Assembly (NCBI GenBank): GCA_021613535.1
Contig: CP075492.1
Location: 6,882,001-6,946,000 of the forward strand
From: Adineta vaga
Lineage: Eukaryota > Rotifera
Direction of reading: 5' to 3'
Length of the DNA: 64,000 bases
Part shown: piece by piece, positions 23,831 through 35,612 of the stretch
How positions within the stretch are numbered: the stretch's first letter is position 1
How the letters are laid out: every line of letters begins with the position of its first letter
Notes under the pieces: generated by a model
What the model saw: only the letters and a program-made list of their open reading frames with translations
What the model was told of the DNA's origin: nothing
Databases searched by the model: none
Made by a program: the position numbers and the translations under genes

Positions 23831-25054
23831 ATGAATGGTTCAAGAACGAGGATGTCGATAGAAGAAACACATGATAATATTTCTAAAGATCATAAGAATA
23901 TTTATTGGCGATTACTTTTTCTTAATCTAGTTATCTTATGGTCATATCATTCATTACTATCTGCACAGAATTATTATATGAAATATTTTCCGATGAATCA
24001 TTTAGAATTTTGGGGAACAGTCTTAGCTGGAAGTATGTTATTTTTTTGTCATATAATTCAATTATTTGATTTCTATAAATTTGGTTTTACAAAACGAATG
24101 ATACCTGGTTTTATTGGATATATTATCGTTGGATTATTAGTTATGTCTTGGAAGAATCCAATTATTTTATTAATTGCTTTTGCTACTGTTGGCGGTTTGA
24201 ATACTTTAACTGAATCTCCAGTCTATGCAATTGGTGGATTATTTCAAACTGGATCATTTTCACAAGCTATTCAAGTAGGCAATGCTATTGCTGGTTTTTT
24301 AAATATTTGTGTAAATACAATTATACGTTTGATTGTCTTACTTGTTCATAGCCATATTGATCATGATCAATTATCATTCTATTTATTTATGAGTGTTGGA
24401 ATTCTGTTAAGTTTTCTTGCTATTTATGTTTATTATCAATTAATACACATACCATCAATACAAATTCGAATTCAACAACAAATGATGGCATTTAAACAAG
24501 CAAAATATGGCAATGTAACGGAATTACATTTGATTGAAAATGAAATTTCCTATTGGGAATTAATTAAAATTTTAAAATCTCATTTATTCGTACAATTTTA
24601 TACTTTATTTATTACTTTATTATTATGGCCAGGTATTCCATGTAATGTATTAACAAATGGTTGGTTTAAATATGACGGACATCTTTGGTGGTGCTCACCA
24701 TTTGTTATTGGAACATTTAATTTCGGTGATTTACTTGGTCGAATAAGTGCAATTAAGATTCATCAATATTTTTCGGAAAAAATCTGTTTCTGTGCTTCAA
24801 TTCTACGAACATCTTTTATTCTTATCATCTTCTTTCGTCATAGTATTAATAATATTCTTCTTCTGATCTTAATCACTTTATTAGGAATGACAAATGGTCT
24901 TCTAGCAACTGTTTCATTTATGTATCGTCCATCGGCTATTATTGGAGTGAATAATCGTGAAAAAGCAGCATATTTAATGACTGCAGCATTATATTTAGGA
25001 ATTGCTAGTGGATCAATTGTTGCTGCTAGCTTAGCATTAACACATTTACTTTAA
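23831..25054 (+). CDS. Equilibrative nucleoside transporter (SLC29/ENT family)
   Basis: An intronless 407-residue membrane protein from ATG 23831 (MNGSRTRMSIEETHD). About eleven hydrophobic segments are visible. ENT proteins carry nucleosides by facilitated diffusion. Supporting features: TM1 region LFLNLVILWSYHSLLSAQNYY; the TM4-TM5 block SPVYAIGGLFQTGSFSQAIQ and GNAIAGFLN (ENT families have a GxxG..QA...G..AG pattern); a charged central loop (QQQMMAFKQAKYGN); and the C-terminal GMTNGLLATVSFMY with REKAAYLMTAALYLGIASGS, matching NGYLAS and E.AG..M...L..G...GS of ENT. It is shorter than many ENTs because the central loop is short. Substrate selectivity cannot be inferred. Confidence 0.82.
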   Translation: MNGSRTRMSIEETHDNISKDHKNIYWRLLFLNLVILWSYHSLLSAQNYYMKYFPMNHLEFWGTVLAGSMLFFCHIIQLFDFYKFGFTKRMIPGFIGYIIVGLLVMSWKNPIILLIAFATVGGLNTLTESPVYAIGGLFQTGSFSQAIQVGNAIAGFLNICVNTIIRLIVLLVHSHIDHDQLSFYLFMSVGILLSFLAIYVYYQLIHIPSIQIRIQQQMMAFKQAKYGNVTELHLIENEISYWELIKILKSHLFVQFYTLFITLLLWPGIPCNVLTNGWFKYDGHLWWCSPFVIGTFNFGDLLGRISAIKIHQYFSEKICFCASILRTSFILIIFFRHSINNILLLILITLLGMTNGLLATVSFMYRPSAIIGVNNREKAAYLMTAALYLGIASGSIVAASLALTHLL

Positions 25055-26059
25055 TAAATTTATTTTTGTCTCGATTATTCTATAGAGATTTTACGATGTA
25101 AGCTCAAAGGACAAACAGTAAAATACGTTTTTTGTTTCATTTTTTATTATTGAGCATTAGTCATTTTTAAACGTAAAGAGAACTAAAATAAGCATTCATC
25201 CATTCGAAGTAATAGAAAAGAAAAAGAACGCACTCATCACATCTTGTGTGGCGCCAATTTTTGGTCTCCTTGAGGGAAGAAAACAGAATAAAAACGTTTT
25301 TTTTCTCTTTCGAGTAACATATAAAAAAAGAAAGAAAAAAAATCTCTTTTATACTAATGGAATACTTTAAATTACCAGCTTCGATTTGATAAGGTAAGGA
25401 TATAAGATAGGATAGTTATCAATCATTTTCTTCATATTGAAACTGTTTGGAAGCATTGATGTTTGTGTCAAAGGACATAATAAAATGTATAGTACGATAT
25501 TCGAGTGAATCTTTGACTCATTTTGAAATGATGTGATTAATCAAAGCAGATTAAACTTTATCTATACGATTGTTTAGTCTTCAGACGAATAAGTCAGCAC
25601 TTAAACATACGATTCTGAAACGAAAATAACACGCATGCGTAACTTTGAATGGTTGACTGTAGAAAAAACAAAGAGGACGTGTTTATTGTTGATGTCAAAT
25701 TAAATGCAGAGCTTGTCATATAAATCATGTTATATTGCAAAAATATTCGTTTGTGTAGTTAGAATTATCCTTTTCTTATTATATGATCAAATTCAAATAT
25801 TTTTGGTATTTATTCTCTACATACCTGTCAGTTTCAATCACTCGTCACATGAGAAAGAGAAAAAGCGTTTACGTATACTGTTGAAATTAAGATTAAGTAA
25901 TCGATTTTCGCTATTATCGATTGTGATATTTATTTAACCTTTAACAATCGCGAATACAGTGAGCATACAAAAGTATCCATGTATTATTGTACCTTTTACT
26001 ATTACTAAAATAATATATCATCATTGTATGTTATAGTTGACTTTTAATTTCCGAACAAA
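25055..26059. other. Intergenic spacer of 1.0 kb
   Basis: AT-rich. A 77-codon frame at 25704-25937 is hydrophobic low-complexity and unsupported. No other feature seen. Confidence 0.45.
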
Positions 26060-27865
26060 ATGGCAACTTCGAATGTTAACAATTTAAAATATGATATTGA
26101 ACATGAACAAACATCCACCGAGGATGAATATTTGGATCAGCAAAGGAAACTTCGTGAAGATATTGAATGCATATTACAAACTCAAGATTTATTATGTCAA
26201 AAAGTGAAATCATTAATTTCACAAACATCTGCCGATATTCTATTCGATTTAATCCAAGAACTTTATGAATTCAAAATCAAATCTGAAGAAATCGAAAAAG
26301 CTGCAATTACAATTCAACAACAATTACAACATCTGATTAATGATGATACACAAGATTTAAAACAACAATTAATGGCAATATCAAATGGATACAATACCAA
26401 ATTAAATGATCGTTCAGAAAACGATATTGAACATTTAAAAAAAGACATTGAACAATTAAAATCATTCTTCGAAGAAATTAAACAACACAGTCGAAGAAAA
26501 CAATCACAAGAACAAAATCATCATCATCAACATCGAACAGTTACAACTGCTACATCACACTTGATTGGTATATCATCAGATAAACGTAGTCATCTATTAT
26601 CTCCTACGAGTTCTTCGAAAGAAGATGTTAAACCATCAGTGGATAATTTTACATCATTATCTCGTTTACTTGTTAGACAAGTCAGCCCATCGGTGATCGA
26701 TTTAAATGAAAAAGACTTTGATTTCGATACAGAACGTGTAGAAGAAAAAGAAAAAGTAATAGAAATCAACAGTTCTGATCCGACACCAAAAATCAATCAT
26801 AAAATTCGTCTTTCTAATAATATTGTCAAATGGTTACGTGGTCCATTGAAATTCGCTGTCGATGGTACATTCTATGTGGTTGATTTATTTGCACGAGGTA
26901 CACATATAAGTGATACTGTTATTAACGCTGTCAAACGAGGAGCTGCTAAACAAAAACAATTTTCATCAATAGAACAATCGACAGATGAATTATTTCGATC
27001 ACCATTTATTGAAATTACATCAGATTGGAAATATATTGGTGCGAATGAAGATCAAGGTTATAGTAGTGATTCATTTTGGATACGAGATCCTCAAAATCGA
27101 CGACTTCTCGTTAAAATACAAGATCATGCTCTATGTGCTGTCAACGAATGGTTAGCTTATGTATTAGGAAAACTACTCGGTTTACCTATCAATGAAGTAC
27201 AAATTGCAATTTATGAAACGAATCTTGTCACTTTACATAAAGATGTTGCTGAAGAAAATGAACAAACACTTACATTTATGGATTTACCAAAACAAATCCA
27301 AGAAACTGTTATTACTGATCCCTTATTAGAAGGAATGGATTTATTTGATCATATTATACAAAATGTTGATCGAAATCCACGAAATATTTTAATTACTTTA
27401 CCAAAAACAGCTTCGATTGAAGATGAAAATGCGAAATTAAAAATACATCTCATCGATCATTCGCCTTGCTTTGGCATGGGTAAACTCAATGGTCTCAGTG
27501 TTTTCGCAAATAAATTTCATAGTCAACATCTTGCAGTCGTCAAATTTGATCCAATAGGTCAAGCGAAAAAATTTGAACAATATCTTTGCAAACTACCAGT
27601 AGAAGATCGTGTATTGATAAGAAAAACATTGAATCGTTTTGCAGCTGTTACGGATGAACAAATTGATTGGTTAATAACTGAAGTACAAGATTTATTATCA
27701 GCTAGTCAATACAATCGTATACATAGTGTCTTATATCGACAACGTGATATTGCAAGACGCTATTCAATACAATGGGGTCTTCAAATTCGATCTCCAAGTG
27801 AAAAATCACATGGAAATGATCAGTTGAATAGCAATGAAAAAGATCTTGAGGATACGCATCTCTAA
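26060..27865 (+). CDS. Coiled-coil protein with atypical (HipA/PI4K-like) kinase domain
   Basis: An intronless 601-residue protein. Residues about 10-155 are charged and heptad-like (IEKAAITIQQQLQHLIND, DIEHLKKDIEQLKSFFEEI), a likely coiled coil, followed by a His/Ser-rich linker. From about 310 a domain resembles the PI3/4-kinase and HipA-like fold: a candidate ATP lysine in RRLLVKIQD, then VNEWLAYVLGKLLGLPINEV (NE.LA..LG..LG.P), a catalytic loop FDHIIQNVDRNPRNIL (D...N), and a metal-binding IHLIDHSPCFG. This pattern is known from bacterial HipA-type families and PI4K-like proteins. I do not recognise an animal orthologue. The function could be protein or lipid phosphorylation. The lack of introns and the domain type make foreign origin possible. 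Confidence 0.6.
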   Translation: MATSNVNNLKYDIEHEQTSTEDEYLDQQRKLREDIECILQTQDLLCQKVKSLISQTSADILFDLIQELYEFKIKSEEIEKAAITIQQQLQHLINDDTQDLKQQLMAISNGYNTKLNDRSENDIEHLKKDIEQLKSFFEEIKQHSRRKQSQEQNHHHQHRTVTTATSHLIGISSDKRSHLLSPTSSSKEDVKPSVDNFTSLSRLLVRQVSPSVIDLNEKDFDFDTERVEEKEKVIEINSSDPTPKINHKIRLSNNIVKWLRGPLKFAVDGTFYVVDLFARGTHISDTVINAVKRGAAKQKQFSSIEQSTDELFRSPFIEITSDWKYIGANEDQGYSSDSFWIRDPQNRRLLVKIQDHALCAVNEWLAYVLGKLLGLPINEVQIAIYETNLVTLHKDVAEENEQTLTFMDLPKQIQETVITDPLLEGMDLFDHIIQNVDRNPRNILITLPKTASIEDENAKLKIHLIDHSPCFGMGKLNGLSVFANKFHSQHLAVVKFDPIGQAKKFEQYLCKLPVEDRVLIRKTLNRFAAVTDEQIDWLITEVQDLLSASQYNRIHSVLYRQRDIARRYSIQWGLQIRSPSEKSHGNDQLNSNEKDLEDTHL

Positions 27866-28804
27866 GTAAAGAAAGAACATGTATATATAGTTTACCGATT
27901 TTTGTTAATCTAATCAAGCGTTATGTACATAAAAGTTTTTAATATTTGTTATTTCCATTATTTAAGGAGATGGTCTTGTACTAGGCCTTGAATTTTCAAA
28001 CAAATAAATTCTTTTTTTCTATCATTTGACCCTTCAACAATAATCTAAAGGACAGTACAAAACAGACGATTGCGAAGATATAATATATACATTTGTCGAG
28101 GGTAAGTACAATGATGAATTAGAGTAAACAAGAGCTTTGATTGATACATCGTTGACGTTTCTGGTAAAAACTCATAACATCATATTTTTAAAATCTAACA
28201 ATTCTATTCAAGCATTGATTTTGATCGGCAATATATTCATTAGTAACGATTACAAAGCTTCACTCGTTTGCAACTAGTTTTCAGTATGCTAAACAATGAT
28301 AAGTATGTATGTGACTCAAGTACTGATACATAACTGTGAGTCTAGTTGTTTCAGTTAAGTGTTTTCTTGTGTGAAGACAATTTCTCTTTTAGCACATTCG
28401 TACGCTTTAATCTTTTATTTAAAAGAAAGATTGTTGCTTAGGCAGACAAATGTTGCCCCTCATCCGCACAATTTCGTCATCGCAACATGTTTACGATCGC
28501 AAACGATCTCATACCTCTTGCAGTAAATGTAATAAGTAATCTGTCTTCATACAATGTAAAACGACATATTTCCTTTGCCCTCACTTATAACATAAAATAA
28601 AGATAAAGGAACAAAAGTATTGTTCATATACCACAACAACAACAACAACAAATTTATGAAGAACTGACCAATATTCTTGTGACTTAGAGAAAACAATGAT
28701 GCAAAATGGAAATGAAACTGAAATGAAAAGTGTAAAGATAATGTAGACGTCGTGTTTCACAAGATACTGAAGTGTTATTATTTATTACAACTTACCAAGA
28801 TATC
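27866..28804. other. Intergenic spacer of 0.94 kb with CAA repeat
   Basis: AT-rich. A CAA run lies at about 28632-28651. No gene-like signal found. Confidence 0.5.
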
Positions 28805-30715
28805 ATGGCTACATCAAATATTACGGACGATATTAATTTACAAAATTTAAAAGTTGAAGAGTCAACAACAATAAAGTTCGAGGAAGCAACTGCAGAAAAA
28901 TCTCAAGCTGTGACTGAGCTACCATCGGTAGAAGAAGTCGAAAAAGCTCTGAAAGAATGGACAAAACAACCATTGAAAGCTAATCAACGTAAACCTGATG
29001 AAAAGATATTACCTAAACTTGATACAAGAAATGTATTGATTACTAGTGCCTTACCTTATGTGAACAATGTACCACATTTAGGTAATCTGATCGGATCATT
29101 ATTAAGTGCTGATGTCTTTGCACGTTATTGTCGGTTGAGAAATTATAATACTTTGTACATTTGTGGTACAGATGAATATGGTACAGCAACCGAAATGAAG
29201 GCATTTAAAGAAGATCGTACACCGCAACAAATTTGCGATGAATATTATGAAAAACATACAAAGATTTACGAATGGTTTCAATTAGATTTCGATTTCTTCG
29301 GACGTACATCAACATCAAAACAAACTGAAATTTCTCAAGATATTTTCTGGAAATTATATAAACGAAATCTCGTCACGAAAGATAAAGTTAAACAATTATA
29401 TTGTGAAACTTGTCAACGCTTTCTTGCTGATCGTTTCGTAGCTGGCACTTGTCCAGATCCTATTTGCAAGTATGATGATGCTCGTGGTGATCAATGTGAT
29501 AATTGCCAAAAATTAATCAATGCTGTCGAATTGATTTCACCGAAATGCCAAGTTTGTCGTAGTACGCCACTAGTCAAAACATCGGATCATTTATTTCTCG
29601 ACTTGCCTAAGTTAGCACCTGAGGTTCAAAAATGGTTTGACAAATCAATTAATGATGGACATTGGACAAATACAGCTAGTCATATTACGGACGCTTGGCT
29701 TAATGGTGGTCTTAAATCACGATGTATCACACGAGATCTGAAATGGGGCACACCAGTACCTTTAGAAGGTTATACTGATAAAGTTTTTTACGTATGGTTT
29801 GATGCACCAATTGGTTATCTTTCAATAACAGCAAATTACACGGATGAATGGGAAAAATGGTGGAAACAACCGGATAAAGTCGAATTATTTCAATTTATGG
29901 CTAAGGATAATGTTCCATTTCATTCCATTATCTTTCCTGCTTGTCTGCTCGGTTCACAAGACAATTATACTATTGTGAATCATCTTTCAGGCATTGATTA
30001 TCTTAATTATGAAGGTGCAAAATTCTCGAAAAGTCGAGATATTGGTGTGTTTGGTGATGATGCTCAAAATACAGGAATTGCAGCAGATATTTGGAGATTT
30101 TATTTGTTATACAATCGACCAGAAAGTCAAGATAGTAATTTCTTATGGAATAATTTAATGGCTAACAATAACTCACAATTAATAAACAATCTTGGCAATT
30201 TTATTCATCGAGTTATTCTTTTTTGTGAACAGTATTTCAATGGTAGAATCGGTGATGCATCAAAATTAGAAACACAACTTGATCAATTATTTGTTGCACA
30301 AATAACCTATGAATTAAATGCTTATGTAAAAGCTATGGAACGAACGAAATTACGTGATGGTCTTAATTGTGTCTTACGCATGTCTAGTTATGGCAATCAA
30401 TATTGGCAGACGAAAGAACCATGGGCAAAACGCAAAGGTTCTGAGACTGATCGTATCGATGCTGAAATAACTATTACTTTGGCACTAAATCTTGTTTATT
30501 TATTGTCACTGGTTCTTCAACCATACATGCCATCTACATCGAATGAAATTCGACAACAATTGAATATTGAGCAAACTATTTATGCTTTGGAAAATTCTTT
30601 TCGTTGTTATTTACCAATTGGTCATACAATTGGACAAGCTCGACCATTGTTTAAACCTGTGGAAAAAGCCCAGGCTGATGCTTTGCGTGAACGTTTTGCC
30701 GGTCAAAAGACATAG
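28805..30715 (+). CDS. MARS1: Methionyl-tRNA synthetase, cytosolic
   Basis: An intronless 636-residue class I synthetase charging tRNA-Met. ATG 28805 (MATSNITDD) is the first in-frame Met. After a charged N-terminal extension of about 70 residues come the Rossmann fold with VLITSALPYVNNVPHLGNLI (HIGH motif as HLGN), CGTDEYGTATEMKA, the zinc-binding insertion with paired cysteines (YCETCQRF, CPDPIC, CDNCQ, CQVC), WFDAPIGYLSIT, and the KMSKS signature as KFSKSRDIG. The anticodon-binding helical region follows (LAVYLL-type helices ending ADALRERFAGQKT). The domain order and size match eukaryotic cytosolic MetRS without the C-terminal WHEP/EMAPII extensions. AATAAA lies at 30723-30728. Having no introns is unusual next to heavily interrupted genes. 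Confidence 0.95.
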   Translation: MATSNITDDINLQNLKVEESTTIKFEEATAEKSQAVTELPSVEEVEKALKEWTKQPLKANQRKPDEKILPKLDTRNVLITSALPYVNNVPHLGNLIGSLLSADVFARYCRLRNYNTLYICGTDEYGTATEMKAFKEDRTPQQICDEYYEKHTKIYEWFQLDFDFFGRTSTSKQTEISQDIFWKLYKRNLVTKDKVKQLYCETCQRFLADRFVAGTCPDPICKYDDARGDQCDNCQKLINAVELISPKCQVCRSTPLVKTSDHLFLDLPKLAPEVQKWFDKSINDGHWTNTASHITDAWLNGGLKSRCITRDLKWGTPVPLEGYTDKVFYVWFDAPIGYLSITANYTDEWEKWWKQPDKVELFQFMAKDNVPFHSIIFPACLLGSQDNYTIVNHLSGIDYLNYEGAKFSKSRDIGVFGDDAQNTGIAADIWRFYLLYNRPESQDSNFLWNNLMANNNSQLINNLGNFIHRVILFCEQYFNGRIGDASKLETQLDQLFVAQITYELNAYVKAMERTKLRDGLNCVLRMSSYGNQYWQTKEPWAKRKGSETDRIDAEITITLALNLVYLLSLVLQPYMPSTSNEIRQQLNIEQTIYALENSFRCYLPIGHTIGQARPLFKPVEKAQADALRERFAGQKT

Positions 30716-31317
30716 AGAATTAAATAAAGTCTTTGCTGCGATGACGAAAATAAGTGGATAGGTAGCAATGCCAGTCTACCAGAGCAACAATTTCTCTTAA
30801 AACAAAAGGAAATAAATAATCATAACTCATTTCTATATTAATGAAAAGATTTCTCTCTGCAAGAAAAAAGGAGATTAGGATACTTTTTTTTAAGAAGAAA
30901 GAATGACATAGAAAAGACGTATCTTTATCTATTTGTGCAAACTATTGCCGTAAGTCAAGATTTTTTTATAAGTTAATTATCTTTGTTCGTCTATTTGTCT
31001 GCTTCGCATTTCTTCGTCGTATACAACTGAAATCGAACGTTTGTCATCATCGTCATCAACAAACTCGATGTAGAGAGAAAACGATCTTATTATCAAGTCG
31101 ATTGTTTCTTTAAGTGTTCTAACTATGACGATCGATAGATCGATCGATTGACTGAATAGTCTAAAAGGATAACACGTATTGAAACAGATTGATTTCATTT
31201 TCACGCTTGCCAACATCGAACAATGACAGTAAATATGAAGAAAAGAGTGTCTCTAAATTGTATGTTATTAATAAAGAAGAAAACTGTCACATCTTTACGG
31301 ATACATTTATCTTACCC
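30716..31317. other. Intergenic spacer upstream of K+ channel
   Basis: Spacer of 0.6 kb with GATC-rich palindromic bits near 31130-31150. No PAS-domain-like exon that could extend the channel was found here. Confidence 0.4.
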
Positions 31318-34300
31318 ATGGAGCATAGAACGTTTCGACGATCGATCGATGTTTCTGAATCAAAAATGATACGACGACCTGGCAATATGAATAAACGATC
31401 ATCATTTCACGATACCGTATATGAATAATAAATCTTGACTTTCTTGCAAATAAACTTTCTTTTTATTTAGGTTCTTCGTACTCAACAATTAGTACGTGTG
31501 TTGAAGACGATGAATACTGTTGGTGAAATTCGACGAGAAGATGTTTTTGGTTTGAATCTAGATAATAAACAACGTCATCGACGTTCAGGGACAATGGTAA
31601 AATAAAAAACAAAAGATTTCTTTTTAGTAATCATCAAATTAATAGGGATTTAGTACTCTAATGTGATAGAAATAATCAAATAAAGACTTGAAATATTCTT
31701 CTTTTCTACTATACATTCCTCTTGATGAGAAATCACGCTGTTATAGAAGTATGTGTTGCCAATTTATCAGTTCTTTGAATTGTCAAAAAGATGATTGTGA
31801 TTTGTTCTTGGATGAAAGAATAAGATGATTATAAGAGATAAGCAAAAGAGAAAGCGATTCATAATAAAATGCGTCGACCATCACGATTGTCTTCATTTGC
31901 TTCAGCTGAAACTCGAATTCATTTTCGCATTGATCGAGAACGTCTTTCCGTAATTAACCATCTTGACTTGAATGAAAAAGGAAAAATTCTTCATTTAGGC
32001 TGCATCTGAAGAAAGTAGTGAAACATCTAGTGTTTCACCTGTCTTAGATTCACAAGGACTTGTACCAGGAACAACAGCTAGTTCACGACGTATTGGTCAA
32101 CGATTTATTATTCTTCACTATTCACCTTTCAAAGCAGTGTAAGTTCATTAGCTGATCATTCATACAACATATTTTGATTTTGATTATCTCAGATGGGATT
32201 GGGTTGTTATTTTACTCGTCTTATATACTGGTATTATAACACCATATACAATTTCATTCCTATCTGAAGAAGATCAAAAACGAGCAAATTTAAATGCACA
32301 AGCAGTTACAAGAGAATTCAATCGAGAACGAACAAGTAATCATGTATTAGTTTTAATCGATGTCTTGGTAGATACAGTCTTTATTCTCGATATATTAATC
32401 AGTTTTCGGTCAGTTATTTTGTTTATGATTCTGTACGATCAATTCATCTTTCTATTTTTGTATTTTATTTAAGAACAACATTTGTTTTAAAAGAAACTAA
32501 TGAAGTTATAACAAATCCAATTTTAATTGCGAGACATTTTGTTATTGATTCATGGAGACGTTTCGGTGCCGATATACTCGGTGCTTTACCATGGGATATT
32601 CTTTTCTATGGTAATGGAAGCCATTTGGTAGGAAAAAAAACAAGTAGAAAAACTAATTTAAATAGTGTTTATTTTCTTATTGTAGACAATGCGACTAGCT
32701 AATTGTTTTAAATTAGCACGTCTTTTACGATTGATTGAATTTATTCGAAATTTTCAGAATACAGAATATCGATCAGCTGTTTTAATCTTTCTCATGCTTC
32801 TATTTGCTATAGCTGCACATTGGCTTGCTTGTATTTTTCATTTTATTGCGATTCTTGAAAGACCAAATCTACCGGTAAAATATTCTTGGTTAGATCATCT
32901 TGCACAAAAATATCAAATGCCCTATCGTGCAAATGATACATTGAGTGGACCAGATGTGAAATCGAAATATTTAACTGCCCTATTCTTTGCAATGACATCA
33001 TTAACATCCGTTGGATTTGGAAATGTTGCAGCAAATACGAATGGTGAAAAGCTTTTCTCGATTCTTTCAATGTTAGCTGGATCATTTCTAAGTGCATCAA
33101 TTCTTGGAAGTGTGACAACAATTATTATAAAATTATATCAAGGTGCAGAAGAATTAAAAGAAATGAAACAAAGTATTGATGATTTTATTAAACATCATCG
33201 TATTAATAAACAATTAGCTAAACGAATGGAAGATTCCTTTGAACATGAATGGAAAAATACAAAAGGAATTGATATGAATAGTATATTGAAAACATTTCCC
33301 GAATGTATTCAAGCAGATATATGTTTACATTTAAATCGTGAGTTATTAAATGATTGTCCAGTTTTTGAAGATGCAAGTGAAGTAACACTACGAGCATTAG
33401 CTTTACTTTTTAAATCAACACATGTTCCACCAAATGATGCACTTATTCATCAAGGTGATATTATTAATTCAATTTATTTTATTCGTGGTGGTCAAGTAGA
33501 AATCTTACAAGACAATGAATTACTTGTTATACTTGGTCGAAATGATACGTTTGGAGAAAATCCTTGTCGTACGATGAGTCCAGAAAAATCAAAATGTGTA
33601 GTACGAGGTTTAACTTATTGTACATTGAATAAAATTCATCGAGATGATTTACTTACTGTTTTACGACTTTATCCAGATTTTGCGAAATCATTTATCGAAC
33701 GATTTCGTCTAACATTTGATCTTCATCATTGTGAATTACATGAATCGAAACCATTCTATAAATTAGATGCAGATATTCAAATGTTAATCAAAGAACGTAA
33801 TCCAAAATTACAGAAAGATCGACGATTGAGTGTTTTAAGTCAACGAGAAGATGAAGCGAATCGTATAGCAAATTTACGTTCTTATCGTGGTCTTTGTAGA
33901 AGTACTGAACTTAGTATTGCACGATCGATTAGTACAACAATTGAATTATCTCCAGAACAAGCACAAATAACCGCCGAACATTTTGATTTTTGTCGAGACG
34001 GAAAACAAACGACACTATCAGTACCATCATCTCATAGTTAGTATCCGTTAAAGAAAAATAATCGTCTATAAATATTGTCGTATGATTTGTTTTTAGCTGT
34101 TTATTCAACACATCTTACAGTACCAAAAATAACAACAGCTGTTTTTCCAGAGAACTCATCGAAGTAAATCTTTTTTCAGTTTAGATGACGACAAAAGATT
34201 TTCTTTCTCTTTTGATAGTTCAATGCAACAATATGGAAATGGTTCGATACGAAATATGGTGGACGTAGATGCAGAATTAGGACTTCTACAGAAGTAATAT

Positions 34301-34534
34301 ACATAATTATGAAACTGTTCATCATAATAATCTCTTTTTTTATCGTGTTTTAGACGTGTTGATAATTTTGAACAAATTCTCCATGATAAGATGAAGATGT
34401 TATTTGACGCTGCTAATAATCTTGCTTTAGCAAATCTTTATCCTCAAACTAATAATCGGAACCAATCCATTGGAATAATAGACACTAAAAACTGTCTTTT
34501 AATCGATAGTTTACAACTTCCGAAAGATGAATGA
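31318..34534 (+). CDS. ERG-type (KCNH family) voltage-gated potassium channel
   Basis: Exons 31318-31416, 31471-31596, 31999-32138, 32193-32408, 32474-32627, 32686-34036, 34097-34163, 34219-34293 and 34354-34534 join in phase to 802 residues. ERG-like landmarks: RFIILHYSPFKAVWDWVV before S1, S3 FILDILISFRT, S4 MRLANCFKLARLLRLIEFIR, S5 AIAAHWLACIFHFIA, pore TSLTSVGFGNV with the GFGN selectivity filter typical of EAG/ERG, C-linker GIDMNSILKTFPECIQADIC, and the cyclic-nucleotide-binding homology domain with PPNDALIHQGDIINSIYFI and LTYCTLNKIHRDDLL. The Ser/Thr-rich C-terminus is assembled from small exons. No N-terminal PAS domain is seen. An alternative first exon at 31869-31949 (ATG, 27 codons, phase 0, donor GTAATT) could replace exons 1-2. 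Confidence 0.9.
31869..31949 (+). other. Candidate alternative first exon of the ERG-type channel
   Basis: ATG at 31869 opens 27 codons (MRRPSRLSSFASAETR and on) ending at donor GTAATT in phase 0, exactly as needed to join exon 31999-32138. The upstream sequence lacks a pyrimidine-rich acceptor, so this looks like an alternative promoter exon rather than an internal one. Vertebrate ERG channels also have isoforms with alternative N-termini (family knowledge). Confidence 0.55.
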
Positions 34535-35240
34535 AGGAGAATTATTTTTCGATTACTATTTGAACTGATTGTATGTCTTACTTTATGTAAATTAAGATCG
34601 TTTATGATATTAAATGATTAAATAATTGTTCTAATATTTGAACGGTTAGGAAGCATCCCCATAACAAACTATCTAAAACATATAGAATTTAAATAGAACT
34701 ATTGACACTAAATTAGTCGATAATATTATTCCTTCTTTTTCCTATTTGATACTATCTACATAGCCACGAAGACTATGCATGAAGAAACAAAATTTGCATT
34801 TGTGTGTGTACTTAAGAGAAAAGGAAATCAAACTATATTCACTAATTTACTTTATGATAGCCATGAGTGTAAACTTAAATCTGCTGATTTACATGTTTCT
34901 CTTCGTCTACTAAATTCGACTGTTTTCGTATTTCAAATATATGACGCATAGTTGCATCGTGGATAATGACGCCATCGTTCTGCCGTAATTCAAACAATGC
35001 CATTATCTCACTATTCAATGAATATATATTTGAAAGAAAAGTTGTTTTCTTTTTATCGAACAAAATAACAAATGATGTTCTCAAATAAATATTCGGTAGA
35101 CGTTGAAAATATCAAGATATTCAATTTGATTATATATTACGTTCAACAGCGATTCGTACAAAATAAACAACAGAAATTACGTGTCATAACTAATTGTTTC
35201 AAGTAAACTTTTAGAACAATCTCAAGGTAATTGAAAAGAT
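34535..35240. other. Intergenic spacer
   Basis: AT-rich spacer downstream of the K+ channel. Short antisense frame at 34875-35084 is unsupported. Confidence 0.4.
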
Positions 35241-35513
35241 ATGAGTCATGGATTGGTTTTTACACCAGAAACATTACAGGAGATGAATGATTTACATATT
35301 GAATTTTGTCTCCCAAATGATGAATCAAAATGAACAGTTCAAAAACGTGCTATCGCTTTTTCTAAAATCCATCTTGGAATAAACAAAACAATTGAGTATA
35401 GAAGAAAATCGAGAATATACACGATTGATTACTCAAAATAATACAGCGATCAATGAAATCGTATTGAATCAACATGGAATCTCCATGGTGAAAATCAATG
35501 ATGATTACATATT
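35241..35513 (+). pseudogene. Relic of a protein-coding gene, family unknown
   Basis: From ATG 35241, 29 sensible codons (MSHGLVFTPETLQEMNDLHI) end in TGA. Coding-like sequence continues past the stop in the same frame (TVQKRAIAFSKIHLGIN), then shifts to another frame (LSIEENREYTRLITQNN, then INEIVLNQHGISMVK). One stop plus one frame change without splice signals suggests a decayed gene copy. I do not recognise the family. It could also be chance. Confidence 0.35.
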
Positions 35514-35612
35514 ATTTTTTTTAATAGAATTTCGTTATATTATATATTTTGAAAAGAAATTTCAATAAAACAAAGCATGTTTAAATACATATATATGACA
35601 AAAAACAAACTT

